A stretch of DNA of 64,000 bases, taken from NCBI GenBank assembly GCA_028293625.1, contig JAQGOL010000030.1, positions 124,001-188,000 of the forward strand, written 5' to 3'. A program made the position numbers and the translations under genes. Below are positions 1-7,974 of the stretch, piece by piece. Each line of letters begins with the position of its first letter. Position 1 is the first letter of the stretch. Under the pieces are notes generated by a model that saw only the letters and a program-made list of their open reading frames with translations, was not told where the DNA came from and searched no databases. The DNA comes from Chthoniobacteraceae bacterium. Lineage in GTDB: Bacteria; Verrucomicrobiota; Verrucomicrobiia; Chthoniobacterales; Chthoniobacteraceae.

Positions 1-1688
1 GGGGCCGCGATCATTCCGCCGTAGTTCTGCTCCGGTTTGGTTTGGGGCTCATCGAGCATGACGAGGGCGACAAATTCGGGCGCTTCAGCGGGCATGAATC
101 CAACAAAAGAGACGACATGTTTGCCGCGCTCATAGCCGCCTTCCGGGCTCGCTTTTTGCGCGGTGCCGGTCTTGCCGGCGACATTGTAACCAACCACATG
201 CGCGAGCGGGGCAGTCCCCTTTTTGCTCACGACCTGGACCAGCGCGTCGCGCACGATGGCAATGGCTTCCGGGGTCGCCACGCGTCGCACCTCCGTTTTT
301 TGCATGCTCTGGACGACATTCCCGTCTTCATCGGTGATGGAGTGGACAATCTGCGGCATCATGAGGCTGCCACCGTTGGCGATGGCACCCATTGCGGTGA
401 CCACCTGAAGGGGCGTTGCCGCGACTTCCTGGCCCATTGGCACATGGGTAATGGAGACCTGGCTCCAAACGTTGACCGGATGCACGATACCGGAAATTTC
501 ACCCGGAAGATTCACTCCGGTGCGTTCGCCAAAACCAAACTTGCGAACCGCATCGTAAAGCCGCTGGGGCCCAAGCTGGATGCCGAGTTTGGCCACGCCG
601 ATGTTGCTGGAATGCACCAGGAGTTCCTCCACGGAAAGATCTCCATAGGCGCGATGATCATGGAGTGTTTTGCCACCCCAAAGAAACGCGCCGTTTTCAC
701 AAAAAATGTAGCTGTTGCGGTTGACCAGGTTCTGGCTCAGTGCCGCGGCCGTCGTCACGATTTTGAAGGTCGACCCGGGCTCAACCATATCGGTGATGGC
801 ACGGTTACGACGCGCCGCTTCCGGACTATCCTCGATCACGTTCGGGTCAAAGTTCGGACGATTGGCAAGTGCAAGGATTTCGCCCGTCTGTGGACGCATC
901 AGGATGACGCAGGCCATTTTCGGCCGGAATTGTTTGCAGGCGGCATCAAGCTCGGCTTCCACGATTTGCTGGAGGCCCATATCGATGGTCAGGCGCACGG
1001 TGAACCCATTGCGGGGCGCTCTTTCCTGGCCGCGGAAAGCCACCAATTCCTTGCCGGTCCGGTCCCGTTCCACTGAACGGAATCCCGCATGCCCACGCAG
1101 GTAGGCATCGAGATTGCGCTCAATTCCTTCGACCCCGGTATTGTAGTTGTTTACGTAACCCACCACATGACAGAGCATCTCGCCATTGGGATAGCGACGC
1201 TCCGAATCGGGCTCAAAATGGATCCCGCGCAGTTTATTTTCGGACAGCGCCAGCGTGATCTCACTGGCAACACTCTCGGGAACTTTCTTTTTTAATACAA
1301 TGTAACGTGACGGCGCCGTCTTTTTCTCGGCGCCATCTTTGACTTCACGCTCGGTGGAAAGTTTCTCGAGAAGAAGAGCCTCGCTCAGGCCAAGCGGCTT
1401 GGCGAGAAGCGCTGCCATCCCGGCCCGATCGGCCACGTCGATGAGCGACCCATCGGCAATGACCGTCCGGATCGGTTCATTCTGAGCCAGGGGCTCGCCG
1501 TGGACATCCTCGATGACGCCGCGCCGCGCGCTGATCGCTTCCTTATTGGTATGTTTTTCAGCGGCTTTCGCCGTGTATTCGTCGCGTTTGGTGACCTGCA
1601 AATGCACCAGCCGCGCTGAAAAGAGCGTAAAGCAAAAAACAAATCCGCAGCAGGCCACCAGCGCCCGCGTTTTGGCGGGGTCTCTCAC
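1..1688 (-). CDS. ftsI: Peptidoglycan transpeptidase FtsI (PBP3-type), 3' end cut by window edge
   Basis: Class B penicillin-binding protein that cross-links septal peptidoglycan; it acts in the periplasm, anchored by one N-terminal membrane helix (about residues 9-25). The visible 562 codons contain the PBP dimerisation region (about 50-220) and most of the transpeptidase domain. All three active-site motifs are present: STFK with the nucleophile Ser306, SSN at 360-362 and KTG at 506-508. The start is a GTG whose bases overlap the ftsL stop as GTGA, which implies translational coupling. It follows mraZ-rsmH-ftsL in the usual dcw order. The C-terminus lies beyond the left edge, so a C-terminal PASTA domain (SpoVD-like) cannot be excluded. 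Confidence 0.95.
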   Translation of the reverse strand, partial: MRDPAKTRALVACCGFVFCFTLFSARLVHLQVTKRDEYTAKAAEKHTNKEAISARRGVIEDVHGEPLAQNEPIRTVIADGSLIDVADRAGMAALLAKPLGLSEALLLEKLSTEREVKDGAEKKTAPSRYIVLKKKVPESVASEITLALSENKLRGIHFEPDSERRYPNGEMLCHVVGYVNNYNTGVEGIERNLDAYLRGHAGFRSVERDRTGKELVAFRGQERAPRNGFTVRLTIDMGLQQIVEAELDAACKQFRPKMACVILMRPQTGEILALANRPNFDPNVIEDSPEAARRNRAITDMVEPGSTFKIVTTAAALSQNLVNRNSYIFCENGAFLWGGKTLHDHRAYGDLSVEELLVHSSNIGVAKLGIQLGPQRLYDAVRKFGFGERTGVNLPGEISGIVHPVNVWSQVSITHVPMGQEVAATPLQVVTAMGAIANGGSLMMPQIVHSITDEDGNVVQSMQKTEVRRVATPEAIAIVRDALVQVVSKKGTAPLAHVVGYNVAGKTGTAQKASPEGGYERGKHVVSFVGFMPAEAPEFVALVMLDEPQTKPEQNYGGMIAA

Positions 1689-2050
1689 TCGGCAAGCCTT
1701 TCATTGGAAACAGCGCGCAGCTCGCTGACCTCCTTGCGCGAGGAAACATCGACGCGCACCAGCCGATCATCGGAAACGGGCACAAGCTTAATGAAGCCTT
1801 CACTGAGACGGCGCTTCATGGCGTCGTGCGAGGAAAGCACGGCGATCTTGGCGCGCATGACTTCATCCTGGGTGTTCAGTTTGGCGAGCTCGTTTTCAAG
1901 CGACTTGATCTTGGCGCCTGTCACGTGGATCTCATTCTTAAGGTAAACATATCCGAGTCCAGCGACGCCCACGGCACCAAGGACCAAAATCCAGGTGGCG
2001 ATCAGGGCAAGCGGTACGGCATTGGCATGACGACGACGATTGGAAGCCAT
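1685..2050 (-). CDS. ftsL: FtsL-like divisome protein
   Basis: Small bitopic protein of 121 residues: a basic N-terminus, one hydrophobic helix at about residues 13-35, then a heptad-like coiled coil at about 40-68 and a short periplasmic tail. FtsL proteins diverge strongly in sequence, so the call rests on size, topology and position between rsmH and ftsI. The family works with FtsB and FtsQ to activate the FtsW/FtsI septal synthase. The start lies 9 nt after the rsmH stop and the stop overlaps the ftsI GTG, so the four genes probably form one transcript. Confidence 0.8.
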   Translation of the reverse strand: MASNRRRHANAVPLALIATWILVLGAVGVAGLGYVYLKNEIHVTGAKIKSLENELAKLNTQDEVMRAKIAVLSSHDAMKRRLSEGFIKLVPVSDDRLVRVDVSSRKEVSELRAVSNERLAE

Positions 2051-2059
2051 AAAAAATTA

Positions 2060-3061
2060 TTAGAGTTTCTCGACCACACGCAGTTTCGCGCTGCGTGAAC
2101 GGGGATTTGCGCGCTGCTCAGCCTCACTGGCCACCAGCGCTTTGCGTGTGATCCTTTTGAAAGTAAAATCCGGATTTCGCCGCGGGGCCGGCCATTCCGG
2201 CCGATCGAGCCACTCGGCGCTGCGATTGGAAAAAAACGCTTTTACAATGCGGTCTTCGAGCGAGTGGAACGTGATCACGGCAAACCGGCCGCCCGGCGCC
2301 AGCACGGACGAGAACGCCAAAAGCGCCTGCTCAAGCACTTCAAGCTCGCGATTGACCGCGATCCGCAGTGCCTGGAACACCCGCGTAGCCGGATGCGTTT
2401 TGCCATGGCGCGGCACGACGCTCTCAATTGACTCGGCCAGTTGCAGCGTTGTCGTAAAAGGACGCACCATCCGATCGCGCACCAGCCGCAAGGCGATTTT
2501 ACGCGCGGCAGGCTCTTCACCGTGGCTGCGGAAAATCCGCTCCAATTGCTCGGAGCTCATCGTATTGACAAGATCTGCCGCGCTGAGCGGGCTGCCCGGA
2601 TCCATGCGCATGTCGAGCGGCCCATCCTGCATGAAAGAAAAGCCGCGTTCGGCAACGTCAATCTGATGTGAGGAGACCCCAAGATCGAGCAAAGCGCCGT
2701 TGATTGAGGCAATCTGCAAGGAGTCGAGCACCTCGCGCACGTTGACAAAGCTGGAATGAACAGGCGTGAAGTTGGAGCCAAACGCCGCGAGCCGCCCCGA
2801 GGCATAAGCAATCGCATCGGGATCCTGATCGAGGCCAATCACCCGCGCGCCGGCCGCCAGCAATGCCGCGGAGTGACCACCTCCTCCCAGGGTGCCATCG
2901 ACAATAAGCTTGCCCGCTCCCGGCTCTAACAAGCCGACGGTCTCGGTCAGCAATACGGATTCGTGATATTCGTGCCTGGGCGTTTTCACAGCAAATGGGG
3001 CACGCCGCGAAGTGCGCGACGGTGTCGTTTTTTGAGCTTCCGGTTCGGCAATGGCGTTCAT
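2060..3061 (-). CDS. rsmH: 16S rRNA (cytosine-1402-N4)-methyltransferase RsmH (MraW)
   Basis: SAM-dependent enzyme that methylates N4 of C1402 in the 16S rRNA decoding centre. The 333-residue product has the family N-terminus HESVLLTE, the SAM loop GTLGGGGHS (about 56-64), the acidic LDQDPDA strand and the C-terminal FHSLEDRIVK and RNPRSRSAKLR signatures. The start chosen, ATG at 3061, overlaps the mraZ stop as ATGA; an upstream in-frame ATG at 3124 would lie inside mraZ and add a non-homologous extension. About 28 residues precede the conserved core, slightly more than in most homologues. Confidence 0.95.
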   Translation of the reverse strand: MNAIAEPEAQKTTPSRTSRRAPFAVKTPRHEYHESVLLTETVGLLEPGAGKLIVDGTLGGGGHSAALLAAGARVIGLDQDPDAIAYASGRLAAFGSNFTPVHSSFVNVREVLDSLQIASINGALLDLGVSSHQIDVAERGFSFMQDGPLDMRMDPGSPLSAADLVNTMSSEQLERIFRSHGEEPAARKIALRLVRDRMVRPFTTTLQLAESIESVVPRHGKTHPATRVFQALRIAVNRELEVLEQALLAFSSVLAPGGRFAVITFHSLEDRIVKAFFSNRSAEWLDRPEWPAPRRNPDFTFKRITRKALVASEAEQRANPRSRSAKLRVVEKL

Positions 3062-3510
3062 AAACCAAACTCCGCTAAATGCGGGGTGGCAATCGCCGCG
3101 GTCTTCGCGCGGGCGGCGTCCCAAATCTCAGTGTTCCAAATCTCAAAAGTCTCCATCGCTCCCACCATCGTCACTTCGCCGGCCAGACTCTGGGATTTAC
3201 AAAATTCTTCAGGCACCACGATGCGGCCCGCCTTATCGAGTTTGCACTGCCGGGAATTGGCACCAATCGAACGCAATACCTCGAGCCGCTGAGGCCCGGG
3301 CAACGCGGCCGCCAATCCGCGGATCCGCTCAAGCTCCGCGCGCAGCATCACTTTGACACATGCTCCGCTGCTGCTTGGGATGAGAAAAAACTCGCCCTCT
3401 TCCTCCACGCGCCATGCGGAAGGGACTGTCAAGCGACTCTTGCCATCCAGCGCATGACGGAACTCGCCCATAAAAAAAGGCGGTGCGGAGTTCGTGTCGA
3501 TAGAGGCCAT
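3058..3510 (-). CDS. mraZ: Transcriptional regulator MraZ
   Basis: DNA-binding repressor of the dcw cluster, built from two AbrB/SpoVT-like swapped-hairpin half domains. The first contains DGKSRLTVPSAWR (about residues 22-34) and the second DKAGRIVVPEEF near residue 107, which is the expected tandem arrangement; MraZ proteins assemble as large rings. The start at 3510 gives 150 residues; the frame is open upstream to 3627, but that extension would run through the operator and promoter described separately. It is the first gene of the operon and its own boxes lie immediately upstream, consistent with autoregulation. Confidence 0.95.
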   Translation of the reverse strand: MASIDTNSAPPFFMGEFRHALDGKSRLTVPSAWRVEEEGEFFLIPSSSGACVKVMLRAELERIRGLAAALPGPQRLEVLRSIGANSRQCKLDKAGRIVVPEEFCKSQSLAGEVTMVGAMETFEIWNTEIWDAARAKTAAIATPHLAEFGL

Positions 3511-3533
3511 GAAAGGTGTGTTTTGGGAAGTTG

Positions 3534-3579
3534 TCCCATTTCCTCCCAAAACGCCCCGTGTTATCCCGTGAACACCCCA
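3534..3579 (-). promoter_or_regulatory. MraZ operator: five GGG-centred boxes at exact 10-nt period
   Basis: Read on the minus strand there are five boxes of type (T/C)GGG(A/G). Their CCC complements lie at 3535-3537, 3545-3547, 3555-3557, 3565-3567 and 3575-3577 on the plus strand. Known MraZ sites are TGGGN direct repeats separated by 5 nt, so the phasing matches. The boxes span the -10 element and the -10/-35 spacer of the predicted promoter and end 24 nt before the mraZ start codon. Confidence 0.8.
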
Positions 3580-3588
3580 AAAGGTCAA
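3560..3588 (-). promoter_or_regulatory. Predicted sigma70-type promoter of mraZ operon
   Basis: Minus-strand TTGACC (3583-3588, 5 of 6 to consensus) and GATAAC (3560-3565, 4 of 6) are separated by exactly 17 nt. The distance to the mraZ ATG is about 50 nt. Overlap with the MraZ boxes supports its use. The rest of the 3589-3786 gap before the exporter gene shows nothing convincing. Confidence 0.6.
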
Positions 3589-3786
3589 CGCGATTTGCTG
3601 CGTTTTTAAAACGTTCGCCCTTGGCAAGCACCCGTCTGCATGCGTGATGCTATTTCACGCGGAATACACTGTAAATATCAGGGTTAGAGACATCCAGATG
3701 ACTTTCAAATCCGATGCCAATCCCCTCATTTCCTCTCACGATAATGGCTTTTACGAGAACAAGACGGCACGCTCCGTGCTTGATCG

Positions 3787-5529
3787 TTAGCTTTCAACCT
3801 CCACAAGCCCAGTTTCAATCAGGCTGCTCTCGCAAAGCCGCGCATATAATCCGCCCTGCCCGATGAGCTCCTCGTGCCGTCCGCGCTCCACAATACGCCC
3901 GTGATCCATCACCAGAATCTGATGCGCGTTCCTGACCGTCGAGAGCCGGTGCGCGATGACAAAACTCGTCCGATTGGCCATCAGTTCGTCCAGCGCCCCC
4001 TGAATCAGGCGCTCGGTCTGCGTATCCACGCTCGCGGTTGCCTCATCCAAAATCAAAATCGGCGGGTCTTTTAACAAGGCGCGTGCGATCGAGATCCGCT
4101 GCTTTTCGCCGACACTCAGTTTCACCCCGCGTTCGCCCACCAGCGCATCGAGCTTTTCGGGAAGCCGCTCCACAAAATCGCGCGCATTGGCCGATTCAAG
4201 TGCCGCCCATAAGGTCTCCTCGTCCGCGTTCGGATTTCCCAGACGCAAGTTGTCGCGGACCGAGCCGTTAAAAAGAAAGCTCTCCTGGGTCACCAAACCG
4301 ATCGCATTGCGAAGAGCGCTTTTTGGGATCTCTCGCAAAGCGCGTCCGTCGATGAGAATTTCGCCTGAATCGAACTCGTAAAACCGGGTGATCAGGTTAA
4401 CCAGAGTCGACTTTCCCGCGCCGGTGTGCCCGACCAGAGCCACCGTTTCACCCGGGCGCGCGTGAAGATTGAGTTCATGCAATACCGGCATCGCTTCGTC
4501 ATACGCAAAGCTAACGTTTTTAAAACGCACATCGCCCTCTATTTGTATCGCCTCTTTCAAGTCGTTAACGCGGCCGGGCTCCGCTTTTTCATCCATGATT
4601 TCAAAAACGCGTTCACCGGCGGCGCGTCCGGATTGGATGAGCTGGTTGAGGCTATGCAACCGGCCGATTGGTTCATAAAGGAACCCGGCCAAAAGGAGAA
4701 ACCCAACCAGATCGCCAACACTCATCCGGCCATCGATAACGGCTTGCCCGCCAAATCCGATGACGAGCACGAGGCCAAGCGAATTAAAAAACGCCATTGA
4801 GGGACTGTAAAGCGCCCAAACCCGCATCACGGTCAGCGTGGCGTCGCGCAACTTCTGACTCACCGCATTGAAGCGCGCATGTTCCTCCGCTTCACGGACA
4901 TACGTTTTGATCTGGCGAATTCCGGCCAGATTATCGTGAAGCAACGAGTTCATGGCAGAAGAAGCCTTGCTTCGGGTCCGGTACCGGCCGTGCGCTGTCG
5001 TGGTGTAAAGCAGCGCGCCGGCCACCAGAAAAGGGATCGGCACAAGGCAAAGCAGAGCCAGCTTCGCGCTGTAAAAGAAGAGGATCGTGCCGACCGCGGC
5101 AATCTGGAGCACGGAAACCACCCCCTGCTCGATGCCATCGATCAGGACGCGTTCCACCGAGTTCACATCTTCCAGAACTCTTGTCATGATGTCGCCCGTC
5201 GCCCAGTTATCAAACCAGGTGAGCGGTAGCTGCTGGATATGGCTGTAAAGGTCGCTTCGCAGATCGAAAATCACCTTTTGTTCAAAGGTGTTGTTCAAAA
5301 TAATCCGAAGCCCATTAAGCAGATCCCGCAGGAAAAATGCCGTCAGCGCGATCCCGGAATAAAGCATCAGATTCTCGCGCCGCCCCGCCCTGACTTCATC
5401 AATCAGCAACTGGGTAACCTTTGGGAACACGGTCACCATCAGGGTGGAAAGCACCGCGCATAAGAGAGTGCCCGCGGCCATCCAGGGATAGCTGCGAACA
5501 TAGGCAAACACGCGAAAAAGGGTCTTCAT
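3787..5529 (-). CDS. ABC exporter, MsbA/multidrug type, fused TMD-NBD
   Basis: A 580-residue half-transporter expected to dimerise in the inner membrane. Six hydrophobic helices occupy about residues 15-290 (ABC transporter type-1 fold). The nucleotide-binding domain follows: Walker A GHTGAGKST (367-375), Q-loop near TQESFLF, signature LSVGEKQ (471-477), Walker B ILILDE (491-496), D-loop SVD and H-loop His527. Substrate cannot be read from sequence; lipid A-core or drug export are the usual roles of this class. It follows the release-factor-like gene on the same strand after about 70 nt and precedes the mraZ promoter. Confidence 0.9.
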   Translation of the reverse strand: MKTLFRVFAYVRSYPWMAAGTLLCAVLSTLMVTVFPKVTQLLIDEVRAGRRENLMLYSGIALTAFFLRDLLNGLRIILNNTFEQKVIFDLRSDLYSHIQQLPLTWFDNWATGDIMTRVLEDVNSVERVLIDGIEQGVVSVLQIAAVGTILFFYSAKLALLCLVPIPFLVAGALLYTTTAHGRYRTRSKASSAMNSLLHDNLAGIRQIKTYVREAEEHARFNAVSQKLRDATLTVMRVWALYSPSMAFFNSLGLVLVIGFGGQAVIDGRMSVGDLVGFLLLAGFLYEPIGRLHSLNQLIQSGRAAGERVFEIMDEKAEPGRVNDLKEAIQIEGDVRFKNVSFAYDEAMPVLHELNLHARPGETVALVGHTGAGKSTLVNLITRFYEFDSGEILIDGRALREIPKSALRNAIGLVTQESFLFNGSVRDNLRLGNPNADEETLWAALESANARDFVERLPEKLDALVGERGVKLSVGEKQRISIARALLKDPPILILDEATASVDTQTERLIQGALDELMANRTSFVIAHRLSTVRNAHQILVMDHGRIVERGRHEELIGQGGLYARLCESSLIETGLVEVES

Positions 5530-5599
5530 GGGCCGCTACAGAAGCGCCCCGCGCCAGCTTTGACAAGGAGACGCAAGGAAGAAGCCCTCCACGCCCTCC

Positions 5600-6001
5600 T
5601 TACCCGGCAACCCGGCCGCGAGCGCGCTTGGTATCGCCCCGGCGCCGTTTGTTATCCAGAATCCGCTGCTTTACTCCCCACGGACGCTTGGCGTTCTGGC
5701 GCCGTATTTTCTCCGCGGCGGAGCGCTCGGCGGCGCGCGCCTCCCGGCGATGCCGCTCAATGCTATCGAGCAGCCGCTCCCAGGCAAGCTGGCGGTTCAT
5801 CGACTGGGAACGCGAATCCTGCACGGTCACGGCGGCGCCCGATGGGGCGTGTTTCAGGGTGACTGAAGTGGAGACCTTATTTACGTGCTGCCCGCCAGGA
5901 CCGGAGGAGCGGGCAAATTTTTCTTCGAAATCGCCCACCTCCAGCCCAAGTCTGGCCAGCCGGGCCATCTTTCTTGATTGGAAATCAGCGGGCGAATTCA
6001 T
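5600..6001 (-). CDS. Release-factor-like peptidyl-tRNA hydrolase (GGQ domain)
   Basis: A 133-residue protein with the class I release-factor catalytic domain only. SSGPGGQHVNK places the GGQ at about residues 36-38, and the C-terminus is strongly basic, as in proteins that insert a tail into the mRNA channel of stalled ribosomes. It lacks codon-recognition domains, so a rescue role (ArfB/YaeJ or related RF-like hydrolase) is more likely than termination. The start at 6001 leaves only 10 nt to the divergent nagB start; a later ATG at 5968 is possible. The exact subfamily is not resolved. Confidence 0.85.
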   Translation of the reverse strand: MNSPADFQSRKMARLARLGLEVGDFEEKFARSSGPGGQHVNKVSTSVTLKHAPSGAAVTVQDSRSQSMNRQLAWERLLDSIERHRREARAAERSAAEKIRRQNAKRPWGVKQRILDNKRRRGDTKRARGRVAG

Positions 6002-6011
6002 ACTCAAAACC

Positions 6012-6794
6012 ATGGAAGTCATTATCAGATCTGACGCGGGAGCGGTCAGCAAGGGAGCAGCACAATACTTTAAGCAACAGCTGGAAGCCAAGCCTGCGTC
6101 TGTTTTAGGTTTGGCAACCGGCTCAACGCCGGTCGGTCTTTACCGGGAACTGATCGCTTTGTATCAGGCCCGGCTCCTGGATTTTTCCCGCGCGGCCTCT
6201 TTCAACCTCGATGAATACCTCGGGCTGCCGGCCGCGCATCCCGGTTCCTACCACAGTTTCATGAAGGAGAACCTGTTTTCGCATATCAATCTCCCCCTGG
6301 AAAATCAGCATCTCCCTGACGGCACCTCCTCCGATGTGCCCGCCCACTGCATCAGTTATGAGGAGTCGATTAAATCGGCGGGCGGCATCGATCTGCAACT
6401 CCTTGGCCTTGGCTCCGATGGCCATATTGGATTTAATGAGCCGAGTTCCTCCCTGAGCTCCCGCACCCGGATCAAAACGCTTACCCCGCGCACCATCTCC
6501 GATAACGCCCAATATTTTGGCGGGGAAGAAAACGTGCCCCACCACGTCATCACGATGGGGGTTGGCACCATCATGGAAGCGCGCCAATGCGTGGTGCTGG
6601 CGTTGGGGGCGAAAAAAGCAGCCGCCGTCGCCGCCATGGTCGAAGGTCCGATCACCGCCAGCTGTCCCGCCTCGATTCTGCAAATGCACCCCCGCTGCAC
6701 GCTCATCATTGATGAAGCCGCCGCCTCCGCCCTGCTCCGTGGCGACTATTACCGCTGGGTCTACGACAACAAACCGCTCTGGCAAAAAATCTAA
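6012..6794 (+). CDS. nagB: Glucosamine-6-phosphate deaminase NagB
   Basis: Converts glucosamine-6-phosphate to fructose-6-phosphate and ammonia. The 260-residue product matches the family length and retains the active-site set: ATGSTP phosphate loop (35-40), Asp67 in FNLDEY, and Asp136, His138 and Glu143 in GSDGHIGFNEP. The frame stays open far upstream, but homology begins at MEVIIRSDAG, so ATG 6012 is the start. nagA follows after 6 nt, giving a two-step GlcNAc-6-P catabolic pair. No permease, kinase or NagC-like regulator is adjacent. Confidence 0.96.
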   Translation: MEVIIRSDAGAVSKGAAQYFKQQLEAKPASVLGLATGSTPVGLYRELIALYQARLLDFSRAASFNLDEYLGLPAAHPGSYHSFMKENLFSHINLPLENQHLPDGTSSDVPAHCISYEESIKSAGGIDLQLLGLGSDGHIGFNEPSSSLSSRTRIKTLTPRTISDNAQYFGGEENVPHHVITMGVGTIMEARQCVVLALGAKKAAAVAAMVEGPITASCPASILQMHPRCTLIIDEAAASALLRGDYYRWVYDNKPLWQKI

Positions 6795-6800
6795 CCCTCC

Positions 6801-7964
6801 ATGCTCCTCTCCAACGCGCGCCTTCTTTATACCGACCGCATCGCACCGCACGGTCACCTTCGGATCCTTGATGGAAAAATCGCCGCAATCAGCGATCGGC
6901 CCATTGAAATAATGCCCGGCGAAACGGTCGTCGATGTCGGCGGACAATTTCTCTCGCCGGGCTTTATCGACATGCATATCCACGGCGCGATGCGGCGGGA
7001 TACGATGGAGGCAGACGCTGTGGCATTTGAAACCATTTGCCGGCATCACGCCCGCGGCGGCACCACTTCACTGACTTTAACCACGGTCACGGCGCCTTTT
7101 GATGAGATCAAACGCGTCATCCAGGCCGTTGAAGCGTACCGCCTCGCCGCCGTGCCAAACAAAGGCGCTCAAGTGCTGGGAGTCCATGTGGAAGGGCCTT
7201 ATTTCTCTCCCCAAAAACCGGGCGCCCACCGGCCTGAACTACTCCGCAATCCGAGCCGCGAAAATTGGGAGCCGCTGCTTGCCGCCGGCAACGTCACCCA
7301 GATGACCATCGCCCCGGAACTGCCCGGCGCGCTGGAGCTGATCGAAGCGCTCGCCACGGCCGGTATCCGGGCCAGCGGCGGCCACAGCGATGCCTGGGAA
7401 GAAGAAGCCGCGGCCGGATTCGCTCATGGAATGCGGCAGGCGACGCATACCTTTAATTGCATGTCGAGCGCCCGAAAACGCGGCGCTTACCGGGTCGCGG
7501 GCCTGCTTGAGTTTGCCCTGAGCGAGCCGGAAATGATTTGCGAACTGATCGCTGACGGACGGCATGTCTGCCCGACCCTGATGCGGATGCTTTATCTGGC
7601 AAAAGGGCCCGATGGGATCGTGCTCATTACCGACGCCACGGCCGGAGCGGGCCTTGATGAAGAGCAACCCTTTAACCTTTCCGGCATCGACTGTGTAGTC
7701 CGCGATGGCGTCGGCTTAACCGCGGACGGCCTGGCGCTTGCCGGCAGCACAAGCACTATGATTCGTGGAATCAAAAACATGGTCCAGCTCGTCGGCGTTC
7801 AGCTCGTGGAAGCGGTGCAAATGGCGACGCTTAACCCCGCACGCGCTCTGGGCATTGAGAAGCACAAAGGCATTCTTGAAATCGGCGTCGATGCCGATCT
7901 GGTCACTTTTAACGACCAATTCGAAGTGAGCCGCACCTGGATTGCCGGCCGGGCGCAGGATTAA
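6801..7964 (+). CDS. nagA: N-acetylglucosamine-6-phosphate deacetylase NagA
   Basis: Amidohydrolase-superfamily enzyme that removes acetate from GlcNAc-6-P, supplying the NagB substrate or feeding amino-sugar recycling. The 387 residues show the metal motif FIDMHIHG (His59, His61), the metal-binding Glu in GVHVEGPYF (131), ASGGHSDA, the THTFN histidine and the catalytic Asp in LITDATAGAG. It follows nagB with 6 nt spacing. The next gene begins 10 nt after the stop and may be cotranscribed. Confidence 0.95.
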   Translation: MLLSNARLLYTDRIAPHGHLRILDGKIAAISDRPIEIMPGETVVDVGGQFLSPGFIDMHIHGAMRRDTMEADAVAFETICRHHARGGTTSLTLTTVTAPFDEIKRVIQAVEAYRLAAVPNKGAQVLGVHVEGPYFSPQKPGAHRPELLRNPSRENWEPLLAAGNVTQMTIAPELPGALELIEALATAGIRASGGHSDAWEEEAAAGFAHGMRQATHTFNCMSSARKRGAYRVAGLLEFALSEPEMICELIADGRHVCPTLMRMLYLAKGPDGIVLITDATAGAGLDEEQPFNLSGIDCVVRDGVGLTADGLALAGSTSTMIRGIKNMVQLVGVQLVEAVQMATLNPARALGIEKHKGILEIGVDADLVTFNDQFEVSRTWIAGRAQD

Positions 7965-7974
7965 ACCTCCGTCC

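Noticed and set aside
42-1076. Long plus-strand ORF of 344 codons opposite ftsI
   Set aside because: It is a codon-bias shadow; the minus strand carries all three PBP motifs in a single frame.
3647-3790. Plus-strand 47-codon ORF in the gap between the exporter and mraZ promoter
   Set aside because: No ribosome-binding site or recognisable homology; overlaps the exporter stop by 4 nt. Kept only as a possible chance frame.
6123-7049. Minus-strand ORF of 308 codons opposite nagB and nagA
   Set aside because: Gly/His/Asp-rich shadow of verified plus-strand genes, without recognisable domains.
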